From the NCBI GenBank assembly GCA_014529385.2, contig CM043958.1, positions 140,842,234 to 140,906,233 on the forward strand: a DNA stretch of 64,000 bases, written 5' to 3'. Position 1 is the first letter of the stretch; every line of letters starts with the position of its first letter. A program made the translations under genes and the position numbers. Source of the DNA: Adiantum capillus-veneris. Lineage: Eukaryota > Streptophyta > Polypodiopsida > Polypodiales > Pteridaceae. Shown in pieces: positions 54,019 through 64,000 of this stretch. The notes beneath the pieces were generated by a model that did not search any database, was not told where the DNA came from, and was given only the letters and a program-made list of their open reading frames with translations.

Positions 54019-55230
54019 ATGGCCACCCGACGCATGCACGTAGCGAATTCGAGCCAGCAGGAGCTCAGATTTCTGGACGACGACGGCACTAGCATTGCCA
54101 GATCCTCCATAGATTTATCGCAAGAGTTACAGGAGGTCGCCGCCCCCGGCTGCTTCTCTGCTACCCTCAAGAGAAACTTCAAGGCCTTCTGTGGGCGCTG
54201 GGGTAAATGGACCCATGCCTCTAAAAAGCCAGCCAGCTCCTCCCTCTATCGATACCTTCACATCAATGTCCCCCTCCATGACCCCCTTTACCTCCAAAAG
54301 CAAAAGAGAAAGAGTAGGCAGCCCCTCTTAGATCATCCTGGCATTAGCTTCAAAGAGCATGCTAATTACATCTCCTCCCATGAAGAGGTCAAGGATATCC
54401 ACTTGGATCCCCAATTCCTCGTCACTCCCATCAAAGATCAAGCTCGCCTAGCTTGTTTCGACGATCTGGATGATGAGTGCAAGGACACCGAGCCGCATGA
54501 TCGACATCCACATCCCTATCAAGATGATTACCATCAAAGCCCTCACAAAAAGATCTCCACAAGTGGCCAATTACATGACAGCTCCTCTCACCCCTCTTTA
54601 GAATTCAAGCCAAATTCCCCTCAAATCTTGCAACAACATGATCATAAGGAGGCACCAAAGCACGAAGTGGAAGTGCTAACTAGCATTCATGAGCTCCTAG
54701 TTGGAGTTGAGCATGCCCTTCCACCACAATCCTCCTCTTTACTTTTACCCATCACCAATCTTGAAAAATCTACACCTGCAAGATCTCCCCAAGCAAATCT
54801 AATCATGCCTTTGCACAAGTCAAACCCCCTCTCACCTTCAAGCAATACAGATAGTGCTAGAAGGCCTACAGTGGACAATCATTTGTCTTCTTTGGCAGCC
54901 CATGTCTTTTCTATGAGGAGCCAGGTCATCAAAGGGGGCTTTGGTGGCATATATAACCACACACTACTAAAAGGAAGAGAGGAGACAAGCAAAAATGGAA
55001 CTAGCCCCATCAACAATCATATCAACATTGACTCCAAGGATGTCAACAAGGCCATCGCGAGCTTAATTTCAAGTCGCAAATTTGAGGACCTTTCAGACCT
55101 TGAGGAATTTTTGCAATGCTACATGAGGCTCTACTCTCCTTCCTACTTGAACATGGTGGACACATTCTTCTATGATATATGTCGTGACATTTTTGAATGT
55201 GAAGCTTGGTTTGATAATCAAATGCTCTAG
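54019..55230 (+). CDS. OVATE family protein (plant transcriptional repressor)
   Basis: An intact single-exon gene of 403 codons, ATG at 54019 to TAG at 55228. The C-terminal OVATE domain (about residues 338-393) reads DVNKAIASLISSRKFEDLSD, then LEEFLQCYMRLYSP and VDTFFYDICRDIF; the spacing of the LEE-LLQC-L-SP pattern fits the family closely. OVATE proteins repress transcription and interact with KNOX/BELL homeodomain and TRM proteins to control organ shape. The middle is a long low-complexity region rich in Ser, Pro and His; a basic patch (LQKQKRKSRQ) near residue 96 may serve nuclear entry. Plant OVATE genes are typically intronless, as here. It is longer than many family members because of the middle region. 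It is the only clearly intact host gene in the window. Confidence 0.82.
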   Translation: MATRRMHVANSSQQELRFLDDDGTSIARSSIDLSQELQEVAAPGCFSATLKRNFKAFCGRWGKWTHASKKPASSSLYRYLHINVPLHDPLYLQKQKRKSRQPLLDHPGISFKEHANYISSHEEVKDIHLDPQFLVTPIKDQARLACFDDLDDECKDTEPHDRHPHPYQDDYHQSPHKKISTSGQLHDSSSHPSLEFKPNSPQILQQHDHKEAPKHEVEVLTSIHELLVGVEHALPPQSSSLLLPITNLEKSTPARSPQANLIMPLHKSNPLSPSSNTDSARRPTVDNHLSSLAAHVFSMRSQVIKGGFGGIYNHTLLKGREETSKNGTSPINNHINIDSKDVNKAIASLISSRKFEDLSDLEEFLQCYMRLYSPSYLNMVDTFFYDICRDIFECEAWFDNQML

Positions 55231-55536
55231 TCACGCCTTTATGTTATTTAGAGACAAAATTGGCATGTACATGAATGGTTCTCGATGATAAATTTCATTA
55301 GGAAGAGCTTAGAAGGAAATAGGTACAAGCTTTAAAATCCCTCCACTTTTCTCTTGTCAATGGACTGTTTTTGAAGACGGTCACTTAAGATTGCCTCCAT
55401 TCATCAATATTGTTGAGATATCATTTGTAAAAATTCCCTCTTTAATACAACCACATACACTCTACCTAAGCCTTTACTTATTGGTACCACACAACCAAGA
55501 GACCTTTGATAAATAGCAAATTGATATACCTATAGC
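55231..55536. other. 3' flank of the OVATE-family gene
   Basis: AT-rich sequence; no feature beyond the presumed 3' UTR. Confidence 0.5.
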
Positions 55537-55690
55537 TTTTTTTTTTTTTTAAGCCGTTCAAAGCTTCGCTTCGACTAGTTTTACGGGATTGCGCCCAATC
55601 ACCCACACCAACATGTCTCAAGGGTTGAACCATAGTATAGTAGGTGCGCTTAAGGCCACCCCTCACATTTACCACTAGGCCAACTTGAGA
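55537..55690 (-). mobile_element. tRNA-derived SINE with poly(A) tail
   Basis: On the minus strand, box A TGGCCTAGTGGTA (55670-55682) and box B GGTTCAACCC (55622-55631) form an internal pol III promoter. A body of about 70 bases follows, then 14 A (55537-55550). A tRNA-like head, unrelated body and A tail make a SINE. No clear target duplication is visible. Confidence 0.75.
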
Positions 55691-57209
55691 TTATTTTCAC
55701 GAAAGTGTTATTTGACCTTCATACAAGGTTGGAATTCGTTAAAATAGCTTGATCCTATGTTAGTAACCCTTTTGGAGTGAAATTGCGATCCTTCAAGGTT
55801 TTGGAAAGAAAATGGGTGCCCTTACCAAACGACTTGTCATCTATGAGATTTCTTCTATGAGCTTAAAGAGAAAACCCATCTCCTCATAATAAAATTTAAA
55901 TTTACTAGAAATTTGTCATGGTTGCTTGTGGTAACTGCCCAAAGTGGATGCAATGCTGCATTTTGCTAGAAAAACAAATAGTCAAGTTCCAACCTCTATA
56001 AAGATATTGGACACTGTAGATTTTTTTTTTACAACCATAGTACTTTTTCATAAATTCTAGTGGCATGCTTTCAAAAAGTATTACTCACTTGACCTTTAAA
56101 AAATTGTTTTGGATCAAAAGTTAGATACAAAAAAGGTCAGACTTTCATGTATCAGCTAATCTATATTATGGATGCTCTCAAGCTACCCTCAAAGTAGGTA
56201 TAATGGGCATGTTTCAGTGATATAATTTGGTATTTTACCCAAATATGTCATCAACGTTAAAATTGTCAAATACATCAAGAAGGTCATATGCAACAAGGAA
56301 GTACATCACGAAAGAAGAAAGAGAGCTACTAGAGAGGACTAGCCCTTCTAAGAATGTTTCTCCTTGCAAAAACCAATTGTATCAGCTCAATGGAGAATAG
56401 CCAAGTGGCATAAAGTGTCATAGATGGTGAAGTTTGGAAGATAAAAAAGATAATGACTTGAACAAGGCTAAACTCCTCTCCGGCTCCATCCTTATGGCAA
56501 ATAAAGTCAACAATATTAATATGCATTATGCTATTAGCCAAACCTCCATTGCTATCACAATGAGATCTTGATCTTAACTACAATCCTTCTTCCATGTAAG
56601 AGATCTCTTCAATAAAGTCAAGTCACCAAGGTGTTAAAAAACCCTTTTGGCATACACAGAGTCGGGCAATTGAGCCACCAAATTAGTGAAGCATCAATTT
56701 GAAGCTTTTATGTGTTCTAAAGCCTTTTGTCCAAGTCTGTAGCTATTATGTTTGTGCTCAATCTAGATAGTTAAGCTAATTATTTGTGTCATTCATGCTA
56801 AACTAGGTGATAAGAAGAGTCAAAGTTTGTTATTCTATAAGCTGATGAAGTGGAGTAGAGTACAACACTCATGGTGATAGTGCATTGTAAAATGGGAGCA
56901 CCTAACTTTGATAGAGAAGGCCCATCATTACCTTGGAGCCTTTGGTTGAGCTTCAAAGCCCTCCCTTTGAGGTTTTTGTACAAGAAAAAGGGCTCAAGTT
57001 CAGCTTCACATTCAAGGTTCAAGGGGCTATCATTTCAGTCTCGCTCCAACAAGCACGCCATAGTAAAAATCCACCAAAAGCCTCCAAAATTTGTGCTCTG
57101 TGCAAAAAATACATCAAAATCCTCCAGAATTGGTGCTCATCCAAGCTAAGGTAGAGTTAGGATTAAGGTCTGGTTTGTAGCCTAGTCTTCTTGGAGCTCA
57201 TCCACATGA
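55691..57209. other. Gap, nothing recognised
   Basis: No gene or repeat supported. Confidence 0.55.
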
Positions 57210-57890
57210 ATGAACACCCCAAAGATCACAATGAGGAGTCAACCAAGGCTTGCCATGATCGTAGCAACACCGAGCAAAAGCAATAGAATTGGACAGGTTC
57301 AAAGAGCTTTTGATCAACTTATGGAAGAGAATCGTGAACTCAAAACTCGCATTAGCAATCTTGAGGTACGCTTTGAATCCATGGTCAATCTCACCAATGA
57401 CGAAGCAAAAAAAGTTGAAGTAAAGGTCACCCCAGCTCACTTCGCATCAATTGCCAAAGTGAAGACTTGTGTGACATCACAGTTTTGCAAACAAAAACTC
57501 CAAGAAGAGAACGCCTTCAAGGTCTTCCTTGGTGGGCTTCCCTCACACCATGGTGCACCACCAAGGACACCCTCAAAGAGGCAATCACTAAGCTCAACGA
57601 CATTCTTTAATCAATTACCATCAAGCTGGAAGCGATCTCTTGGATCAACGACACACATAGGCAAGTGTCACCCGAGCATTTTCTTCTCACTTTCAAGGAC
57701 AAAGAGAAGTGGATGAGGTTGCTACACCAATCGCGACTCCTCAAGGGAGAAAAGGTTTGGATTGCTAAGGAGCTCACCCCGGCATAACTTAAGTCTAAAA
57801 AATGCAAACTCAAAAAGGTGTATGAAGCCCACAAGCAAGGTAAATGGGTAGTATATTATGGGGGTAAAGCCATCATTCAGGAGTTTTGAT
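57210..57890 (+). pseudogene. Possible LINE ORF1-like relic
   Basis: An open piece of 168 codons has a coiled-coil-like stretch (AFDQLMEENRELKTRISNLE). In another frame the sequence continues AISWINDTHRQVSPEHFLLT, RLLKGEKVWIAKELTPA, then VYEAHKQGKWVVYYGGKAII. A coiled coil followed by a G-x-x-I/V-W-I-x-x-x-L-T-P block and a basic R/K-x-GKW-x-V stretch resembles L1-type ORF1 proteins. No RT or endonuclease follows. The assignment is tentative. Confidence 0.45.
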
Positions 57891-58081
57891 CGCCCAAAGG
57901 GACTCTCCCCTCGTGTGTTGACCCCCCTTAGGTCTTGACTCTTGTCCCTTTTTCCCTACCCTCTCAATGGACTCTCAATCCTTAATTGATATGTATCCAA
58001 TCCCTTCAATTAGAAAGACACGTTGTTATGTTCTTTTTTGTATCCAGTCCCATGGGTCATATTTGACCTCCATGGACGATA

Positions 58082-58087
<6 letters not shown>

Positions 58088-58165
<78 letters not shown>
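58088..58165. repeat. (CT)n microsatellite, 78 bp
   Basis: The longest uninterrupted CT/GA run in the window. Confidence 0.95.
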
Positions 58166-58167
<2 letters not shown>

Positions 58168-58753
58168 CTCCCCCTTGAATAGCACATGGTTTATCTTGTA
58201 TTTTAATGTATGGATAAATACATACCCCAATATTTGACATGCACAATAAATCACTCTTTGTGTTTCATCCATGCACGCATCTTGCATGATGACTAAATAA
58301 AATCAATAGATGCCCCGAGATTTGACGTGCTCAATAGGTCATTCTTTGTGTTTCAGTCAAGCACACACCTTACAATAGATGACTAGATAAAGTCGATTGC
58401 TCAAATTTGAGCTTCACAACTCATTAGTTCGTTGACCTCAAAAAACAACCATTATGTAGGGTGAATTCAGAATGATGTGGCTAAAACCCCTTAAAACATC
58501 TTCAACAATCACTTCCTCTTATGGCTACTTCTCCTTTCAAGTCAATCTTCAAGAGTAGTCTTATATATCTTTACTATAGATCCCCCACAAGCTTACAGGT
58601 TGCCCTTCTCCTAGAGTTCTTCATGGTGCTACAAGTCATTGTCAAGGATTTGTAAGAGTGGTTTTTCTTGATGTATTTGAGATCAAACAGATTGTACCAA
58701 AGTAGAAACCCTATTGTAGAAGACCAAGTTAGCTATGTTTCACAAAATAGGGT
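58166..58753. other. Gap before the Ty3/gypsy relic
   Basis: A short near-duplication is visible (TTTGACATGCACAATAAATC near 58233 and TTTGACGTGCTCAATAGGTC near 58320, each followed by ATTCTTTGTGTTTC-like text). Nothing else is recognised. Confidence 0.5.
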
Positions 58754-59312
58754 GTGAATAAAGGACCATTACCTATCTTAGAGCCGATCCCAAAGGAAAG
58801 CCGATCTAATACATCATCAAAAAGATCCTACACCTACTTGGCTGAGGGATACAAAAGTGTGAGTTTTAAAAAGGGAACTAATATGGGAACAGGATCGTCC
58901 CAACTAGAAGCAAAAATGAAATCTTTGCACTTGGAATACCAGTTTAAAATGATCAGAGTGCAAAAATTTATAAAGACGGTATGGATTGCTACAACGTAAA
59001 GTTAGAAGAGAGACCTAGTGAGTTCAAGGACCTAGTGCCTGTGGACTACTGTGGTCATCAATAATTTGATGATGAGGGAATAACGTATTTAGTTGTGTAA
59101 AATTCCTATATTGTGGACAAATGGAGAATGACAGGCACAAAAGACAAAGTTGACGTAGAGCCAGAGGATAAACCGCCTAAGTTGGACTTTCTAAATGCGA
59201 AGCTAAAACAAAAAAACTCCAGTCACATGGGGTTGTACAAGTGTGATAATGGAGAGAAACTGATCTATTGTAGGTGCAATGAGCCTTACATTGGAGAGTT
59301 GTCAGAGCAAAA

Positions 59313-60720
59313 ATGATTGTATGTCTTTATATACAGAGAAGGTAGAGATACCCATGTAATCATGCTTGATAAGTATGGGTGTAGATACTTGATAGCAGAT
59401 CATAATGAACTTGAGAGATATACATACTTTGGAGGCCCACTCCATCAGTATTATATCACTCCAAGCACATTCATACCTATTGTATCAGACACAAGACCAG
59501 AAACAAAAAGATTGAGTCCTCATAGAAGAAGAATTGTAGACTCATTGAGTTGACCGTAGTTTTCAGTACCAAGACCGATGGGATCCTTGGGTGCAAGGGT
59601 TCCAATGACCACATAGAAGGGTAGTGAAGATCCAAGCATGATCTATACAATGAGAGTTCAAGATATCTAGACAAAAGTAAGAGATGCACGAATCGAGGAG
59701 AGAGCCATAGACAGAACTTCAACTAGAGTTCCTAGTGGGGGCTATGAGGCTAGAGATGTACTTGTGAGAGAACTTGGGGTCGTGATAATGGTTGACAAAA
59801 CACATAGAATATGACCATCACAAGTAGCGAAGTGTGTTGCCAAGAAATACAATGGGTTAGGGGATCCATATGCACATGTTTCACTCTTTAAACAAGTTTT
59901 GAGAGGTGAATAAGTGGTGGATTTCCATACACAATACAAAGAAGTTGGGTTAACATTGGAAGGAACAGTTTTAACATGGTTCCAACAATTGAGCAATAGA
60001 GATTTTCCTAGCATAGGGCAACTTTTGCAAGAATTTACTAAGGAATTCTCTAAAAGGGGAATCAAGCACAATACAATATCCCAAATCTACGCTTTCAAAC
60101 AGAAAGAGAATGAAAAACTGAAGGAAGCTTCGATTCACTTCATGCAATACATAGAGAGATGTCCTGTTTGAGAGCTACCGCAAGATGAGAGATTGCCAAT
60201 TCTCTTCATAGAGGGCTTGAGAAATGAAACTCTCAAAAAGGACCTGTATTTAAAAGCATTAATCACATATGAGCAAGTCACTAGAGAAGCATTATATCCA
60301 GTTGACAAATATAAGGTTTATGGAGAGGTAACGAAAGATGCTAACAATAAGACCAATAGTGCCTCTTCTACTACCAATGAATCCACAACAAGCGGAGTGT
60401 TTAGACTCCAACAACGGCAAGTTTTGAACAAATGGTCAAAGAAGTGATTAGGAGAATGAATCAAAGCTATCGACAAAACCCGAATGTAGGACAACCACCA
60501 AAATTAGAAAATGCACAACGTGTCTTGAAGTGATGCGCAATTGAGGAAAAGTACACCAATCACAAGACAAACGAGTGTTTTTACAATAGGAATTACATGA
60601 GGAAAAGGCCATACAAACCTACGGAGGTGCACCTTTTTCCACCACCATCGAGATAGATAGGCCCAAACAACACAGTTCAACGGGGGGACAAACCTCAACC
60701 AGTGTTGTGCTAACAACCTC
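59313..60720 (+). pseudogene. Ty3 gag
   Basis: LYVFIYREGRDTHVIMLDKY, then PSQVAKCVAKKYNGLGDPYA, FHTQYKEVGLTLEGTVLTWF, FPSIGQLLQEFTKEFSKRGI and IEGLRNETLKKDLYLKAL form the capsid-like retrotransposon gag domain (the TAxxWF-type LTWFQQL motif is visible). A knuckle-like CAIEEKYTNHKTNECF follows at about 60535. Confidence 0.8.
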
Positions 60721-61099
60721 CTTTATCTCAAGAGAACCGAGCAATTGTTAGGTATACACAGTAGGTATAAATACTTGGAAGTCAAAAGATGTTGCCACCA
60801 ACTTCATATTACGAAGAGCCAAGCGAGACCTACGAGTGAAAACCTAAGAGTATTGCATATGCTGACGAGAGTTATCCTTCATGGGTAAGCACAGATGCTG
60901 CTGCAGAGCCATCATATATTGCACAATCAACAAAAAGTCATTACTCGATGGAAAACAACACACTCATGTACATAGAAAATCAAAATTACAAACCTAGAGG
61001 ATAACCTCCTAGAGAGCGCCATAATCTCCTCAAGAGAAAGGTTCATGCTATGAATGTGGAGGTTATTATTAGGCAAGATTTTGTCCACACAAGGATGTG

Positions 61100-62326
61100 G
61101 GATTGATCATGTTCGTTCATTCATTGACTATAGAGCACTTAATAAAATCACGATAAAGAATCGTTTTCCTATTCCTCGTGTTGATGAATTACTTGATAAA
61201 TTTAGTGGTGCACCCATTTTTTAGTAATATAGATCTTAAATTTGGATATCATCTGATGTGTGTGATGGAAAGTGATGTTCATAAAATTGTATTTTGAACA
61301 CAATTTGGTAAGTATAAATTCCTTGTAATGCCTTTTGGTTTGAAAAATGCAGCTACTATATTTTGACGTATGATGAATCACACCTTTTTGAAGCATCAAG
61401 ATTGTGATGTGGTTTTCTTTGATGACATTTTGGTTTTTAGTAAGAATGAAAAACACCATTATACACATTTAGGTTTGGTTTTTAAATTGTTGCATGAAAA
61501 CCATCTTTATTTGAATCCTGAAAAAAGTTTATTTTTCAAAACTGTGATTGGATATTTAGGTCACATTGTCTCTGGAAAAGGAATCCGTGTGGATCCTAAG
61601 AAGACTCAATGCATGAAGGAATGGCCTAGACCTCAATCTATCCATGAGATTTGTTCTTTTCTGGGTTTGTATAGTCATTACATAAAATACATTTGAAATT
61701 TTTCCTACTTGGTTTTACCACTCACTAACCTTTTGAAAAAGAACACATGTTTCACTTGGAATGATCAACATCAAAAAGCTTTTGAGACACTCAAATATCT
61801 ACTCCCGCATGCCCTTGTCTTGATTTCAAAAGACCCTTCTTTTTTGTTACAATTGATGTTAGTGAACGTGGTATTGATGTTGTATTAATGTAAGATAATC
61901 ATCCCATTTCATATGTAAGTAGAAAGTTGAAACCTAATGAGCTCAATTATAGCACTTATGATAACGAATTGCTAGTTGTTGTGCATGGTTTGAAATTGTG
62001 GAAACATGATGGGATCTAAAATCTTGATTAAAACTGATCAACAAAGCATTCATCATTTGCCTTCACAACCAACTATCTCTGACCGTCACATTAAGTGGGC
62101 ATCATTCATTCAAAGTTTTCATCCACTCATTCAATATCAACGAGGACATGAAAATAAGGTTGCAGATGCAGTAAGTTGTATGCCATCAATTAATAACATT
62201 TTTGTTGTGTCTACTGAAACTTTCTCAAACATGGTTGATACTTATGCTCATGACTCTACCTTTGCTGACAATTATGCTTACTTTGATAACCATACATATT
62301 TTGTTCATGCACAATACTCTTTTTAG
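61100..62326 (+). pseudogene. Ty3 reverse transcriptase and RNase H
   Basis: [20 protein letters not shown], then FLVMPFGLKNAATIF, the catalytic VVFFDDILVFSKNEKHH, and GYLGHIVSGKGIRVDPKKT with FLGLYSHYIKYI are RT. ILIKTDQQSIHHLPSQP and YQRGHENKVADAVS are the RNase H end. Two stops fall within the RT part and several in RNase H. Confidence 0.88.
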
Positions 62327-62329
62327 GAT

Positions 62330-63485
62330 GGGTATTTGTTCTTTGAAAAGGAATTGTGTGTAACCCTTGCATTTCGTCAGCTTGTCCTTAAAGAGTGCCA
62401 TGAACCACCTTATATAGGCCACCATGGGATTGCCACAACTATTCACATAGTAGAATCTCAATTTTATTGGGCCTCCCTTTGAAAAGATATTGTTGTTACA
62501 TATGTTGCACGATGTTTTGTTTGTCAAAAAATCAAGTGTCATCATGGTAAGCAATGATGCCTTTACTTATTTCTGACTCTCTTTGGCAACACAATTTGAT
62601 GAATTTTATTACTAATTTTCCACTCACTCGTGCACAAAATGATATGATTTGGACCATTTGTAGATAGATTTAGAAGGCAAGATTACTTTCTTCCTTGTAA
62701 GAAGACCCTCTCAACTAAGCAAGCGGCTCTATTGTTTCTTAAGCATATTTCTGTTTTACATGGAATGCCTAAATCTATCAATCGAGATAGACATTTTTGC
62801 AATGATTTTTGGGTGACACTTTTCACAAATTTAGGCACTAAAATAGACTTCACTTTTGCATTTCATCCAAAATCTAATGGATAAACCAAAGCGACCAATA
62901 GCTCCATTCTAGATATTTTACCAACATACACTCATGAGAGACCAGAAACTTGGGATACATGCATCCACTTGCTTCAATTTGCATACAACAACACTCCTCG
63001 TTCATCCTATAAAATCACCATTTCAAATTGTATATGGATACTCATTGCCTACTCCCTTGTCTCACATTTCTCATAAATTACCATATGTTGATGAAATTTC
63101 TCAACAACACACCCAGATCTTAGAATAAGCAAAACGAGAAATTCACAAAGCACAACATGCATACATGAAACAAGAAAATAAAAAGAGACAACCCATGGAA
63201 TTCAAAGAGGGAGATTTTGTGATGCTTCACATTGAAACGAGACATCTTAAGAGTGTAGAGATCAATCCTATTGTTAAGCTAGCACCACGGTATTATGGTC
63301 CATTTAAAATCACTAATTATATTAATGCTAATTCTTTTCAATTGGCTCTCCCTCACTCTTGGAAAATTCACAACACATTTCACATAAGCCTTTTTCGTTC
63401 TTTCAAAGGTTCTCTACCGTCACCTTTGAACAATGTAAAAGGTGATTGCTTTTCAATGTTGTCATGCTCTTCTCATCTTTGTTAG
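62330..63485 (+). pseudogene. Ty3 integrase
   Basis: Zinc domain HHGIATTIHIVESQFYWASL then VARCFVCQKIKC; core pieces SINRDRHFCNDFWVTLF (second Asp) and FHPKSNG-stop-TKATN (usual SNGQTE, so the Glu region is altered). Tail: FKEGDFVMLHIETRH, APRYYGPFKITNYINAN and IHNTFHISLF, the GPF module. Broken by several stops. Confidence 0.8.
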
Positions 63486-64000
63486 ACGGCCCGCTAACAA
63501 AGATCTCTTTCAATTTCATAGATATTCGGATATGTGGAATGCACTTACCTTTTTAGTTTCCTTTTTCAGGATATTATGATGAGTAGTGGGAAGTTCCCTC
63601 TTAAGTACTTTACTCGATCTGACATATACCGTGTGGAGATCTGCTTCGTCTCCACACGACCTATCAAAAAGGACTATTATCACTATTACTACTTTTTGAC
63701 ATTTTACAATTTTGCTCATGTTTTATTCTATAAAAAAATCATTTAAAAGAAGCAATGTAGATAGAACTCTTCTTTACCTACTATTCTTAGAGCTTAAGTG
63801 AAAATCAACCACTTCTATTTTTGGGTGCATGCATGAAGAGAGAAAGATAATCTTGAAATCGCATCTTCGCGTGCACCGCACTTTTTCAGCAGGAATTGGC
63901 TTCTTAGCTCTTCAAAAGGAAGATGAGCGCTCTAAGAGAATCCTGACCAGGTGACTTGATGTTTTATCCCCCCTTTCAAAGCCAACGGAGCCATCAAAAG
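63486..64000. other. 3' flank of the Ty3 relic with a 10-bp perfect hairpin
   Basis: CGTGTGGAGA (63630-63639) and TCTCCACACG (63649-63658) form a perfect stem with a 9-base loop. No gene is seen. The stretch may include the decayed 3' LTR. Confidence 0.5.

Larger units (their letters stand above)
58754..63485 (+). mobile_element. Ty3/gypsy retrotransposon, decayed, protease missing
   Basis: Order on the + strand: gag-like (58754-60720), reverse transcriptase (about 61100-61700), RNase H (about 61700-62170), integrase (about 62330-63485). Many stops and frame changes occur. Between gag and RT (60800-61090) I find no protease, so a deletion probably lies there. LTRs were not found on either side. 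Its gag matches the minus-strand fragment at 38260-39303. Confidence 0.8.

Noticed and set aside
57967-58182. Peptide ending in a long Ser-Leu run
   Set aside because: The run is the CT microsatellite and the upstream part has no domain.

Overview
The window looks like nuclear DNA of a leptosporangiate fern, probably Ceratopteris-like. This is an inference from four things: PLS-class PPR repeats with the wording seen in fern PPR genes, very frequent long (GA/CT)n microsatellites, GT-AG introns in plant-type genes, and dense plant-type transposons (Ty3 chromovirus, Ty1/copia, CACTA, Tourist-like and Mutator-like elements, SINE). There are no operons, CRISPR arrays or bacterial signals. I see one intact host gene (an OVATE-family protein at 54019-55230) and one two-exon cytochrome P450 with a damaged first exon (1592-4438). 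Almost everything else is transposon-derived or decayed.

Layout. 1-5.6 kb: P450, its intron carrying a Tourist-like MITE and compound microsatellites. 5.6-10.3 kb: a decayed tandem array of PLS PPR repeats. 12.2-14.9 kb (minus): a Penelope-like retroelement reverse transcriptase resembling the Naiad/Chlamys clade. 14.9-24.5 kb (minus): an old Ty3/gypsy element hit by three separate insertions: a 748-bp TIR element with a 10-bp target duplication, a 460-bp TIR element, and a 2.68-kb TG...CA sequence with a 4-bp duplication. In each case removing the insert joins the broken frame. 25.4-29.6 kb (minus): pieces of an uncharacterised transposon-type gene, with an intron made mostly of an AT-rich quasi-palindromic array. 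30774-36659 (minus): a complete but decayed chromovirus with 123/124-bp LTRs, CATGG target duplication, PBS, PPT and chromodomain. 36.9-39.3 kb (minus): copia and gypsy gag fragments. 42498-48031 (plus): a complete young copia element (767/748-bp LTRs, GAAGT duplication) inserted in the gag of an older copia. 49653-53012 (plus): a CACTA element with TCT duplication, subterminal GCGGTAA motifs and a spliced transposase remnant. 54.0-55.2 kb: the OVATE gene. 55.5-55.7 kb (minus): a tRNA-derived SINE. 57.2-57.9 kb: a possible LINE ORF1 relic. 58.7-63.5 kb (plus): a decayed Ty3/gypsy element.

How the parts relate. The window records successive insertions rather than a pathway. Relative ages can be read from it: the Ty3 element at 14.9-24.5 kb predates its three guests; the older copia at 42.3-48.5 kb predates the young copia; the chromovirus LTRs differ clearly more (about 15 of 124 sites by eye) than the copia LTRs (about 20 of 750). 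All boundaries, motifs and stop codons were read by eye; no alignment or database search was run.
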